Below, in pieces: positions 6,321-14,376 of a stretch of DNA of 16,677 nt. Where the stretch lies: the NCBI GenBank assembly GCA_964629335.1, contig CAZVRH010000029.1, positions 1-16,677 of the forward strand, in the 5' to 3' direction. The first letter of the stretch is position 1. Each line of letters opens with the position of its first letter. Position numbers and translations under genes: made by a program. Source of the stretch: CACPJA01 sp964629335. GTDB taxonomy: Bacteria; Pseudomonadota; Gammaproteobacteria; Steroidobacterales; UBA11654. The notes below the pieces were generated by a model. It worked only from the letters and a program-made list of their open reading frames with translations, was not told the origin of the DNA and ran no database searches.

Positions 6321-8636
6321 TCAATCGATAGATTTAAAAAACTATTCAATAAGATCACAATTCTAAGAGAATCAGTGGCGATAGTGCTCTTTTCATTGTC
6401 TTTAATTCTTTTTATATCCTTGTTTACTTTTGACTCAAACGACCCTGGGTTTAACAGTTCGGGAAATGAAGACATTAATAATTACATTGGATTAATTGGC
6501 GCATACTTTTCCAGCATTTCATTTGTGTTTTTTGGTATATCAAGCTACTTTATTCCACTTTTTTTTATGTCATTTGGTGTTTCTTTTATTCAAGGCAAAG
6601 AAACAAAAACAAGCAAAGAAATCCTAATTGTAAAGTTGGTAGGTTTTGTTCTGATTCTCATCAGCACCTGCACAATATCATCGATACACTTCTTAATTGA
6701 ATGGTTGCCGGAGGGGAGTGGCGGCATATTGGGTTTAGTCACGGCTTCGGCTTTTATTCAACTTTTAGATGTCGTTGGCACGACCATTTTGATGCTGGCT
6801 CTTTGGCTTTCTTTTTTACCCTTATTTCTTGGATTCTCTTGGATAACAGTCATTGATTTACTTGGGACCTTAGTCGTAAATATTACTAGCTATGTTTTCC
6901 AAAGTCTCAATTCATTCTTCTTATATTTAAAAGAGAATTCTTCTAATAAAAAAATTAAAAAACCCCAGACTAAGCCAGTTCAAACACAAGCTAAAGAACA
7001 ACCGAAGAATATCAAGGACACAAAGAATGCAAAAGACTCGAAACCGAAAATAGAAAAAGCTATCCCACCTATTGAAGAGGGAAAGAAGGCTTCTAAGCAA
7101 AGACAGACAAAACTGTTTGATGAAACTTCGGAATCTTTAATACCAAGTTTAGATCTTCTCAATGAAGCGAGTAAGGAAAAATATGGAAACTCAGAAGAAT
7201 CATTAGAAGCCTTATCAAGATTACTTGAGTTAAAACTTAAAGATTTCGGGATTGATGCAACCGTCGAAGAGGTGTTACCAGGGCCTATAGTTACAAGATT
7301 TGAAATAAATCCAGCACCTGGTGTTAAGGTCAATCAAATTAACAACCTGTCTAAAGACTTGGCTAGATCACTTTCGGTTTCAAGTGTCAGAATAGTTGAA
7401 GTTATTGAAGGAAAGTCGTTTATCGGTATTGAAATCCCTAACGAAGAGAGGGCATTGGTCGTTTTAGGAGAAATACTAAGATCAAAAACTTTCGAAGAAA
7501 TGTCATCGCCACTATCAATAGCTTTAGGTAAAGATATTGCAGGGAATCCGATTGTTGCAGATTTGCAAAAAATGCCTCATCTATTGATAGCAGGCACTAC
7601 TGGATCAGGAAAATCAGTCGGTATTAATTCAATGATCATTAGTCTTTTATATAAGTCCACCCCCAAAGATGTAAGGATGATCCTAATCGATCCAAAAATG
7701 TTGGAATTATCAATCTATGGCGGCATACCTCATCTCTTATGTCCTGTGGTGACAGATATGCGAGAAGCTGCCAACGCTCTACGTTGGTGCGTTCTAGAAA
7801 TGGAGAGACGCTATAAACTGATGTCTGCACTAAAAGTGAGAAACCTTAGAGGTATGAATGCAAAAATTGAAGAGGCAATAAAATCAGGCGAGCCACTAAA
7901 AGACCCGCTTTTTGATATCGATAAAGCAATGAATGAAGGAGAAAGTATAGAGCCTCCTGATCTCGAATCCTTACCTAATATTGTAGTCGTTGTGGATGAA
8001 TTGGCAGACATGATGCTATCTGTGGGTAAGAAAGTAGAGCAACTTATTTCTCGTTTGGCTGCTAAGGCTAGAGCATCGGGTATTCATATGATTATTGCAA
8101 CCCAAAGGCCTTCTGTTGATGTGATCACAGGATTGATAAAAGCCAATATTCCTGCAAGAATTGCTTTTCAAGTTTCAGCTAAAGTTGATTCAAGAACAAT
8201 TTTGGATCAAATGGGAGCAGAAAATCTACTGGGGAATGGCGATATGTTATACATAGCACCTGCTTCTTCAACCCCTATTAGAGTTCATGGCGCTTTTGTC
8301 TCAGACGATGAGGTCAACCGGGTTTCTTCAGATCTTCAATCTAAATCCCAACCAATTTTTGTTGATGAAGTCACCACTGCGCAAGGCGGTGAATTTTCAT
8401 CAGAAGATCAAACTAAAGATGGCGAGGATACTGAAACAGATCCATTGTTTGATGAAGCAGTCAAATTGGTTACCGAATCAAGAAATGCCTCGATTTCATC
8501 TGTTCAAAGAAAACTCAGAATTGGTTATAACCGTGCAGCTAGGATTGTTGAAAAAATGGAAGAAATTGGCATCGTTGGTGAACTTGAATCCAACGGTAAA
8601 AGAGAAGTTCTTGCACCTCCACCTCCGGAAGATTAA
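6318..8636 (+). CDS. ftsK: DNA translocase FtsK
   Basis: FtsK anchors in the division septum and pumps chromosome ends so that dif sites can be resolved. Numbering from the GTG at 6375 gives 753 aa. A hydrophobic N-terminal domain of four or five helices spans 1-186, a Lys-rich linker of only about 70 residues follows (187-255), then the alpha/beta motor with Walker A GTTGSGKS at 407-414 and Walker B VVVVDELAD at 537-545. The DNA-reading gamma winged helix is at 689-747, with RIGYNRAARIVEKME as in E. coli. The motor is complete, so KOPS-guided translocation is likely conserved. I prefer a start at an ATT (6318) over the GTG, because family members have RE before helix 1. GTG at 6375, with AAGAG upstream, is the safe alternative. 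Confidence 0.92.
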   Translation: MSIDRFKKLFNKITILRESVAIVLFSLSLILFISLFTFDSNDPGFNSSGNEDINNYIGLIGAYFSSISFVFFGISSYFIPLFFMSFGVSFIQGKETKTSKEILIVKLVGFVLILISTCTISSIHFLIEWLPEGSGGILGLVTASAFIQLLDVVGTTILMLALWLSFLPLFLGFSWITVIDLLGTLVVNITSYVFQSLNSFFLYLKENSSNKKIKKPQTKPVQTQAKEQPKNIKDTKNAKDSKPKIEKAIPPIEEGKKASKQRQTKLFDETSESLIPSLDLLNEASKEKYGNSEESLEALSRLLELKLKDFGIDATVEEVLPGPIVTRFEINPAPGVKVNQINNLSKDLARSLSVSSVRIVEVIEGKSFIGIEIPNEERALVVLGEILRSKTFEEMSSPLSIALGKDIAGNPIVADLQKMPHLLIAGTTGSGKSVGINSMIISLLYKSTPKDVRMILIDPKMLELSIYGGIPHLLCPVVTDMREAANALRWCVLEMERRYKLMSALKVRNLRGMNAKIEEAIKSGEPLKDPLFDIDKAMNEGESIEPPDLESLPNIVVVVDELADMMLSVGKKVEQLISRLAAKARASGIHMIIATQRPSVDVITGLIKANIPARIAFQVSAKVDSRTILDQMGAENLLGNGDMLYIAPASSTPIRVHGAFVSDDEVNRVSSDLQSKSQPIFVDEVTTAQGGEFSSEDQTKDGEDTETDPLFDEAVKLVTESRNASISSVQRKLRIGYNRAARIVEKMEEIGIVGELESNGKREVLAPPPPED

Positions 8637-8645
8637 AAATAACAC

Positions 8646-9263
8646 ATGGTTTGTGATCTATTAAAACTTCCTCTGTTATTGCTACTTCTTGTCCCAAGTT
8701 TTGCATCAAGTGATGATTTTGATCCGATTGTCTATTTGAACACAATAAGAACTATTCAAGGCGAGTTTATCCAGCGTAGTTTTGATGCATTATCACAACC
8801 GGTGCAGGAAAGTTCTGGCGAAGTTTTTATTAAAAAACCAAATAATTTTCTTTGGAATATGAAATCCCCCCACAGAAAAACTGTTCTGATAGTTCAAGAC
8901 ACAATCACCTATTTTGATGCTGATCTTGAACAAATAGTAATTTCGGATTACCTCCAAGAAAATCAGATTTCATGGGTTAATTTATTTCTAAATAATGTAG
9001 AAATACAGCCCACCGAGAACATACAAGCAAAGAAATTAATGAACGGTGATACACAAGTCAACTTTAATGAGATGCAGGGTATATATATAAATGTCATCTT
9101 TATTTTTAACTCTGGATCATTGAAGAAAATCGAACTCCTTGATCAAAATTCTAATTTGATAAATATTGAATTCAGTAAATTCATCACTAACCAGGCGCTT
9201 ACTGATGATCTTTTTGATTATCAATTTCCATCATCGGCTGATGTCATCGATCAGAGACAATGA
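8646..9263 (+). CDS. lolA: Outer-membrane lipoprotein carrier protein LolA
   Basis: LolA is the periplasmic chaperone that takes lipoproteins from LolCDE to LolB or the outer membrane. The 205-aa protein begins with a Leu-rich signal peptide (about 5-19) and a likely cleavage site around PSFAS. The mature part shows the family opening (tIrTIQGEFIQRSFD), SGEVFIKKPNNFLWNMKSPH at about 57-76, and the TITYFDADLEQIVI beta strands near 86-99. The tail is divergent. It starts 9 bp after the ftsK stop, and its own stop overlaps the next gene by 4 bp (ATGA), so translation is probably coupled. The ftsK-lolA order is conserved in gammaproteobacteria and supports the call. No strong Shine-Dalgarno sequence is visible. 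Confidence 0.88.
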   Translation: MVCDLLKLPLLLLLLVPSFASSDDFDPIVYLNTIRTIQGEFIQRSFDALSQPVQESSGEVFIKKPNNFLWNMKSPHRKTVLIVQDTITYFDADLEQIVISDYLQENQISWVNLFLNNVEIQPTENIQAKKLMNGDTQVNFNEMQGIYINVIFIFNSGSLKKIELLDQNSNLINIEFSKFITNQALTDDLFDYQFPSSADVIDQRQ

Positions 9264-9616
9264 GAGAAACCATTCAATTACTGCCTAAATCTGTCCAATA
9301 TGTGCTTACGTTCTTGTTTTTATTGGTTGTGGCAATCTTGCATTTTATAAATCCGCCCGCTATAGAAATAAAGACAGTATTTGGGATCGATAAAATTATC
9401 CATTTACTCATATTTTTTTTTATGGCTTCTTGGTCATGTCTTGTTTTTAGTGGTAAGAGAATAAGGCAGTTTGGTGTTTTTTTGATTACCTATGGTTTTT
9501 GTTTAGAATTAGCGCAAATGATGTTTGTGACAGGCAGATACTTTGAATGGATGGACTGGGTTTTTGATGTAGCAGGAATACTCCTTGGTTTGTTTGCTTT
9601 CTCCAAACGGTTATAA
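9260..9616 (+). CDS. VanZ-like family membrane protein
   Basis: The 118-aa protein has four predicted membrane helices (about 13-30, 47-64, 70-87 and 100-115). It carries the VanZ-like pattern: DKIIH at 44-48, GFCLELAQ at 79-86 (Glu and Gln conserved), and R93 with D99 and D103 before a Gly-rich last helix (AGILLG). VanZ itself gives low-level teicoplanin resistance. Most chromosomal relatives have no known job, and nothing here indicates resistance. The start codon overlaps the lolA stop (ATGA), and serS follows at 35 bp, so it belongs to the ftsK-lolA-serS transcript. In E. coli rarA occupies this place. A link to envelope biogenesis is inference only. Confidence 0.75.
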   Translation: MRETIQLLPKSVQYVLTFLFLLVVAILHFINPPAIEIKTVFGIDKIIHLLIFFFMASWSCLVFSGKRIRQFGVFLITYGFCLELAQMMFVTGRYFEWMDWVFDVAGILLGLFAFSKRL

Positions 9617-9651
9617 TCATTTATGTATCTTAGAATTCAGAAACTAAAACA

Positions 9652-10923
9652 ATGCTTGACCCTAAATTAATTAGAAGTGACACCGAAAAGGTGTCCGAGA
9701 ATTTAATCAAAAGACAGAATGATTTTGATCTATCTGATTTTCTTCATGTAGAAGAATCATCAAGGAAGGTCCAAACTGAAATAGAATCATTAAGGTCTAG
9801 AAAAAATAAGTTAAGCAAAGAAATAGGCTCACCTGATTCAGATCAATCATCAAAGCAAAAATTGATAGAAGAGGTTAATGAGATCAATGCAGCTCTTAAA
9901 ACTTCCGAGGCAAAATTCCAACAACTATCAGCTGAGGTTAAGGAACTGTCTCTAGAATTACCAAATCTACTTCATAACTCTGTACCCGAGGGAAAAGATG
10001 AAAGTGATAATCTTGAAATGAGAAACTGGGGTGAACCCAAAGATTTTAAATTCAAACCCAAGGATCACACAGAATTGGGGGAACAGAACGGATACATCAA
10101 TTTTGAATTAGCTTCAAAGATCTCTGGCTCAAGATTTGTTGTCATGAGTAATGATTACGCTCTAATGCATCGGGCGTTGATCCATTTCATGCTGGACGTG
10201 CAAACAAACAGCAATGGCTATACCGAACATTATGTGCCAAGCATTGTACGTTCTGAGGTTTTAGAGGGTACTGGTCAATTACCAAAGTTTGCAGACGACC
10301 AATACAAAATAGAAAGCGATGAAGATTTATACCTCATTCCAACAGCGGAAGTACCCCTAACTAATTTAGTTAGAGATTCCATTATCGACCCTAGCGAGCT
10401 ACCAATAAAAATGGTTGCCCATACTCCTTGCTATCGACAAGAAGCTGGATCCTACGGACAAGACACTAGAGGGATGATAAGGCAGCATCAATTCGAGAAG
10501 GTTGAGTTAGTGCAAATCGTAAAGCCTGAAGATTCTTACGAAGCCTTGGAAGAGCTAACATCCAACGCAGAATCAATTTTAAAAAAACTCAATCTACCTT
10601 ACCGAGTTATGCTCTTATGTTCCTCAGACACAGGATTCTCTGCCGCTAAAACTTACGATATTGAAGTGTGGCTTCCCTCTCAGAATAAATATAGAGAGAT
10701 TTCTTCCTGCAGTAATTGTGAATCTTTCCAGGCCAGAAGAATGAAAGCAAGGTATAAGGATATAAATACTGGACAAAATGATTATCTGCATACTTTAAAT
10801 GGCTCAGGGCTTGCTATTGGAAGAACATTGATTGCAATACTTGAGAATTATCAGAACGAAGACGGGACGGTCTTTGTTCCCGAAGCTCTAAGACCTTATA
10901 TGAATAATAAGTTATCTATTTAG
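9652..10923 (+). CDS. serS: Seryl-tRNA synthetase
   Basis: It charges tRNA-Ser, and tRNA-Sec where present. The 423-aa class II synthetase begins MLDPKLIRSD. A long antiparallel coiled-coil arm (about 35-105) grips the tRNA variable loop. The catalytic core has PTAEVPL at 230-236, motif 2 from CYRQEAGSYGQDTRGM (260-275) to HQFEKVEL (279-286), and motif 3 GSGLAIGRTLIAILENYQ at 384-401. All core residues expected for serine and ATP binding appear present. It is the last gene of the ftsK-lolA-vanZ-like run. Its TAG stop ends at 10923, and the convergent channel gene's stop begins at 10924, so there is no room for a terminator between them. Confidence 0.97.
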   Translation: MLDPKLIRSDTEKVSENLIKRQNDFDLSDFLHVEESSRKVQTEIESLRSRKNKLSKEIGSPDSDQSSKQKLIEEVNEINAALKTSEAKFQQLSAEVKELSLELPNLLHNSVPEGKDESDNLEMRNWGEPKDFKFKPKDHTELGEQNGYINFELASKISGSRFVVMSNDYALMHRALIHFMLDVQTNSNGYTEHYVPSIVRSEVLEGTGQLPKFADDQYKIESDEDLYLIPTAEVPLTNLVRDSIIDPSELPIKMVAHTPCYRQEAGSYGQDTRGMIRQHQFEKVELVQIVKPEDSYEALEELTSNAESILKKLNLPYRVMLLCSSDTGFSAAKTYDIEVWLPSQNKYREISSCSNCESFQARRMKARYKDINTGQNDYLHTLNGSGLAIGRTLIAILENYQNEDGTVFVPEALRPYMNNKLSI

Positions 10924-13218
10924 TTATTTTTTCGTTTCTTGATCTTTAATATGAATATCCCTTTGAGGAAACGGGATAGTAATACCTTCTTTAACAAAAC
11001 TTTGATTGATTTCAAAATTTAAGTCACTGAGGACGTCGTATCTTTTCTTTATATCAACAATCCTGACTCTGAGTTGAAAGTCTAGTGAGCTATCACCAAA
11101 GCCCATAAATAGAGCCTTGGGAGGAGCTGCTCTACCATCAGTAATAACTTGATCATGATTTGAAGATACTGTTTCAAGGATCTCTTTGACTTTATTGACA
11201 TCGCTTCCATAAGCAACTCCAATCTCAATTATTAATCGTCCGTAAGGATTATGGAGTACCCAGTTTGTGACTCTTCCCGAGATTAATTCTGAATTAGGTA
11301 TCAGCATATCTTGATTATCCAGAGTTTCGATCTCAGTTGCTCTGATACTGATTTTTTTGACATAGCCTTCAACATCTCCTACAGAAACAAAATCCCCGGC
11401 TTTTATCGGTCGTTCAAACAATAGGATGATGCCGGATATAAAGTTGTTGGCTATCGATTGAAGACCAAAACCAATACCTACTGAAAGTGCACCTGCGACA
11501 ACAGCAAGTCCAGTGATATTGACCCCACCAATCGATAAACCTACCAACAAAGAAACAGTAAAACCTGTATACCCTATAATGGTAACTAATGCATCTCTTG
11601 CACCTCTGTCTGTTGTAATTTGTCTTAACCAGCGACGATCGATCCATCTTTTGATCCATCCAGTTATGGCTGTTAGAATCGCAAACGCTATAATCCCTGC
11701 AATAATATTTGATGGAATGATTCTAATATCGCCCATGGGTATTCCATCTGTAGCATACGATGAGATGGTTCCCAGAACCGTTCCAGTCGGGTCCCATATT
11801 CTAAATAAAACTGTAATAAACAGAATCCAGAAAAGAGCATCGAAAAATAATTGATAAATAGCTAGCTTTGATTTAGCAGTATCTCTAGTGAGACTAAAGA
11901 AATTTCTTATTTTTACACCAGCAACACTGGTGTTGTTATTAATCCATTCGATTGACGATTCATTTAATTCTAATAATGACCAAAGAATATATCCAGACAT
12001 TAAGGTGATCATAAATCCAGTAAGAACAAAGGTAGAGAGGTTATGAAATCCTGACAGTTCAGCAAGAAAACTAATGCCTAAAGCAGAGTAACCTAAAAAC
12101 TTCAAGATCCCATATTGGCCCTCAGAAGTGAAAACTTCTGTTACAGAATTGAGGATAGTGATCATGTATAAGATCAAGACACTCACAATACCTATTCTGA
12201 TTAGAGATTGTTCAGAGGCTATTTCACTGGTTAGCCATTCTGGGCCTAAAACAATATAACTGAATACCATTATTAACGTGAAGAAGCGCAGTCTCTGTTT
12301 GAGTTTTTTTGCTTTCTCAATCATATTGGCACCCTCAATAGTTGCAGGTGAGAATACGCCGGTAGCTAAGTTAATAAAGACGAAGGATAAAGAAGCTAAA
12401 ATTGGACTTAACGCTAACCTAACGATCCAAGAGTCTGAAGGTCCAACCGATAAGGTGATGCTGACTGCTCCAGCTATACCCAATGATCCAAAAATTACAG
12501 GAGCTTGGACCCTTCCAAAAGGTTTAAATAAGGACCTTAAATTCAATATTAGATCACGGTTTATTCCTTTGAAAATATCATAGTATTGGATTTTCTTAAT
12601 TTGATCGCCAATGAAAAATCCAAAGCTAAAGCCAAAAATTAAGAACAACAGTAAAAACACAAGGCTTTGAGAATTGATTCTTTCAATGGCATTGTCGAGA
12701 AACAGTTCTGGTAGCTGGGCAATTTGGTTTGGTAATGTGGTTATGGCTTCAATAATATTTGTGCCTTTTTCGCTGAGCAGTTCTGTAGTTAACTCATTGA
12801 GTAATTTATTCGAAAGATCAATAATTCGTGTCGATCTAACCACTGTTAGTGAACAGTTTTTCAATGTAGCGTCTTCTTTGGTGAGTTTATTTCTGGCATC
12901 CGAGAGTCGTTCAAAGATCTCAATATCTACTTCTGGATTGATCTGCTCTAAAGCCTCAACTTCTAATTTAAGAGTCTCTACTTGGGGTTCAATTTCATCC
13001 ACACAACGAAGGGCATCAGCTCTCAATGCAACCGATCTCTCTCTAACGTCCTTAATAGAGCGTTCATTAATATTTTCACTATCAAGCTGGTCTTGAAGCA
13101 CAGAGAGTTCAGCGATTGCATTATTGGCTTCAAATTGAGAGTGAGTTGGGTCGCTTATTGACAATGCTAATAGACCAACCATCATGGCCAGAGATTTTAA
13201 CTGGAGGTTGTTTTTCAC
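10924..13218 (-). CDS. Large MscS-family mechanosensitive channel with periplasmic domain
   Basis: MscS-type channels open under membrane tension and release solutes on hypo-osmotic shock. The 764-aa protein starts at a GTG and has a signal peptide (about 1-28). A helical periplasmic domain follows (about 30-185), with Cys72 and Cys122 placed to form a disulfide. About ten further hydrophobic helices come next, then the MscS core. The pore-lining helix is the Ala/Gly-rich stretch 567-588. The beta domain begins at FERPIKAGDFV (601-611), and IPFPQRDIHI (748-757) is the usual C-terminal motif. The architecture resembles MscK or YbiO/YjeP-type channels, but it is shorter than MscK (1120 aa), so no symbol is given. 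It is convergent with serS and divergent from the ASCH-like gene. Confidence 0.88.
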   Translation of the reverse strand: MKNNLQLKSLAMMVGLLALSISDPTHSQFEANNAIAELSVLQDQLDSENINERSIKDVRERSVALRADALRCVDEIEPQVETLKLEVEALEQINPEVDIEIFERLSDARNKLTKEDATLKNCSLTVVRSTRIIDLSNKLLNELTTELLSEKGTNIIEAITTLPNQIAQLPELFLDNAIERINSQSLVFLLLFLIFGFSFGFFIGDQIKKIQYYDIFKGINRDLILNLRSLFKPFGRVQAPVIFGSLGIAGAVSITLSVGPSDSWIVRLALSPILASLSFVFINLATGVFSPATIEGANMIEKAKKLKQRLRFFTLIMVFSYIVLGPEWLTSEIASEQSLIRIGIVSVLILYMITILNSVTEVFTSEGQYGILKFLGYSALGISFLAELSGFHNLSTFVLTGFMITLMSGYILWSLLELNESSIEWINNNTSVAGVKIRNFFSLTRDTAKSKLAIYQLFFDALFWILFITVLFRIWDPTGTVLGTISSYATDGIPMGDIRIIPSNIIAGIIAFAILTAITGWIKRWIDRRWLRQITTDRGARDALVTIIGYTGFTVSLLVGLSIGGVNITGLAVVAGALSVGIGFGLQSIANNFISGIILLFERPIKAGDFVSVGDVEGYVKKISIRATEIETLDNQDMLIPNSELISGRVTNWVLHNPYGRLIIEIGVAYGSDVNKVKEILETVSSNHDQVITDGRAAPPKALFMGFGDSSLDFQLRVRIVDIKKRYDVLSDLNFEINQSFVKEGITIPFPQRDIHIKDQETKK

Positions 13219-13234
13219 AGGACTAAAAATCTAT

Positions 13235-13263
13235 TTGATAACTGTCTCATATATATGCAAAAT
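13235..13263 (+). promoter_or_regulatory. Possible sigma-70 promoter for the ASCH-like gene
   Basis: TTGATA (13235-13240) and CAAAAT (13258-13263) are 17 bp apart. Transcription would start near 13270, leaving a leader of about 16 nt. The region is AT-rich and shared with the divergent channel gene, so chance matches are likely. Confidence 0.33.
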
Positions 13264-13286
13264 TCTATCATGCAATTCTTCTCGTT

Positions 13287-13802
13287 ATGAAAAAATTTAT
13301 AAATCGTATATTTGCTATTACAGGCACTGGGGCGGAAAAAAATCCGAGTTTAGAACCCATCGATATTTTTTGGAATAAGGCGATAGAGCAAATTCCTGCA
13401 CTGGCTAAGGATCATCAAATTCGATCAATCGGTATTGACGAAGAAACTACGGGTTTAATTATTGGCTTTATAAAGGACGGTGAAAAAGTGGGTACATTTT
13501 CGCTGCCTTGGATTATGGAGGCAGAAAATCTTCCAATGACAAAGACTGGGCTGCCCATTATCCTTTTATCCTACGATGGTAAACCAGAGCTCATTGTTCA
13601 AGTGACAGAGGTAATTGAAACCACTTTTGGTCAGATAGATTATGAAATTACAAGTATTGATGGACCACCGGTAAGAGATCCAGAAATATGGGTTCCTCTC
13701 CACCGTGATTACTGGAATGGGATTCTCTCAGACTATAATAAAAGATGTTCTGACGATATGCCCGTCATCGTGGAGAAATTTAAATTGGTCTATCCACTAT
13801 AA
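13287..13802 (+). CDS. ASCH-domain-like protein of unknown function
   Basis: The 171-aa protein resembles ASCH-domain proteins, a PUA-like fold thought to bind RNA or nucleobases. Visible similarity includes a GxKxxT-like site, GEKVGT at 65-70, a beta strand followed by TxV (107-109), W135 with H139 and W143, and an ending DMPVIVEKFKLVYP (157-170) that mirrors the DMPVVCERFRVVYP type of ending. GPPVRDPEIWVPLHRDYW (126-143) is a distinctive insert-like motif of this subgroup. There is no signal peptide or membrane helix, so it should be cytoplasmic. No Shine-Dalgarno sequence precedes the ATG. It stands alone between a divergent channel gene and a separately promoted membrane protein, so context gives no role. 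The family call is moderate. Confidence 0.6.
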   Translation: MKKFINRIFAITGTGAEKNPSLEPIDIFWNKAIEQIPALAKDHQIRSIGIDEETTGLIIGFIKDGEKVGTFSLPWIMEAENLPMTKTGLPIILLSYDGKPELIVQVTEVIETTFGQIDYEITSIDGPPVRDPEIWVPLHRDYWNGILSDYNKRCSDDMPVIVEKFKLVYPL

Positions 13803-13838
13803 AAGGATTAATAATTCATTAGTTTTTATGCAGTCCTT

Positions 13839-13847
13839 TGATATAAT
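13839..13847 (+). promoter_or_regulatory. Strong extended -10 promoter for the DUF6580-like gene
   Basis: TGATATAAT is a perfect extended -10 with the full TATAAT consensus at 13842-13847. The -35 is poor (TTAGTT at 13819-13824). Transcription should start near 13854, about 17 nt before the ATG at 13871. This implies the gene is expressed separately from the upstream gene. Confidence 0.55.
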
Positions 13848-13870
13848 CTTGATAAAAATTAGGCGCATCT

Positions 13871-14371
13871 ATGAAAATTTCTGAGTTTTTAAAATCATCC
13901 TTCTTAATACTTGTTTGTATTTTCTTAGCGAGATTTGTTCTCCCACCAAGTTTTACGCCAATTCTTGCAATGGCAGTTTTCATGCCTTTTATGACTGAGA
14001 ACAAGACAATTCAACTTGCTTTACCGGTGACCATATTATTTTTATCAGATTTAATTCTCGGCTTTTATGGGCAAACCATGATTTTTGTCTACGGCACTAT
14101 GATTTTGATAGGTTTTCTATCAAATATTCTTCATAAAGGTTCTCTTTCATCGTTGTTAACCTCGGCTGTATCAAGTGTTTTTATTTGGCATATAGTTGTA
14201 AATCTTGGCGTCTTTATTAGTGGGCTTGGAGCTGTCTCACTTGCTCAGACTTATGTTTTAGCGATTCCTTTTGATTTAAGGTTAATGGCAAGCACCATTG
14301 TTTTTTCTGGGGTCTTCTTTGCAGGATGGCAAATGGCTCAAAAGTATCTGCCTTACAGCAAAAGCCACTAA
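13871..14371 (+). CDS. DUF6580-like integral membrane protein
   Basis: The 166-aa protein is almost entirely hydrophobic, with about five helices (8-24, 29-41, 48-66, 70-86 and 95-118, then 138-156). It fits the pattern I associate with DUF6580: FTPILAMAVF near the start (28-37), PVTILFLSDLILGFYG at 52-67, WHIVVNLGVF at 106-115, and AIPFDLRLMASTIVFSGVFF at 131-150. No function is established, and no transport substrate can be named. The extended -10 promoter just upstream suggests independent expression. The gene ends 5 bp before the convergent flavoprotein gene. The membrane location is secure, the family name moderate. Confidence 0.68.
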   Translation: MKISEFLKSSFLILVCIFLARFVLPPSFTPILAMAVFMPFMTENKTIQLALPVTILFLSDLILGFYGQTMIFVYGTMILIGFLSNILHKGSLSSLLTSAVSSVFIWHIVVNLGVFISGLGAVSLAQTYVLAIPFDLRLMASTIVFSGVFFAGWQMAQKYLPYSKSH

Positions 14372-14376
14372 GCCAA

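Noticed and set aside
7639..8011. Minus-strand frames opposite the FtsK motor domain
   Set aside because: Antisense to conserved FtsK motor sequence. No recognisable protein features.
12278..13096. Two plus-strand frames (12278-12583 and 12674-13096) opposite the MscS-family gene
   Set aside because: They are antisense shadows of a gene with clear domain structure, with low-complexity Ser/Leu-rich translations and no ribosome-binding site I trust.
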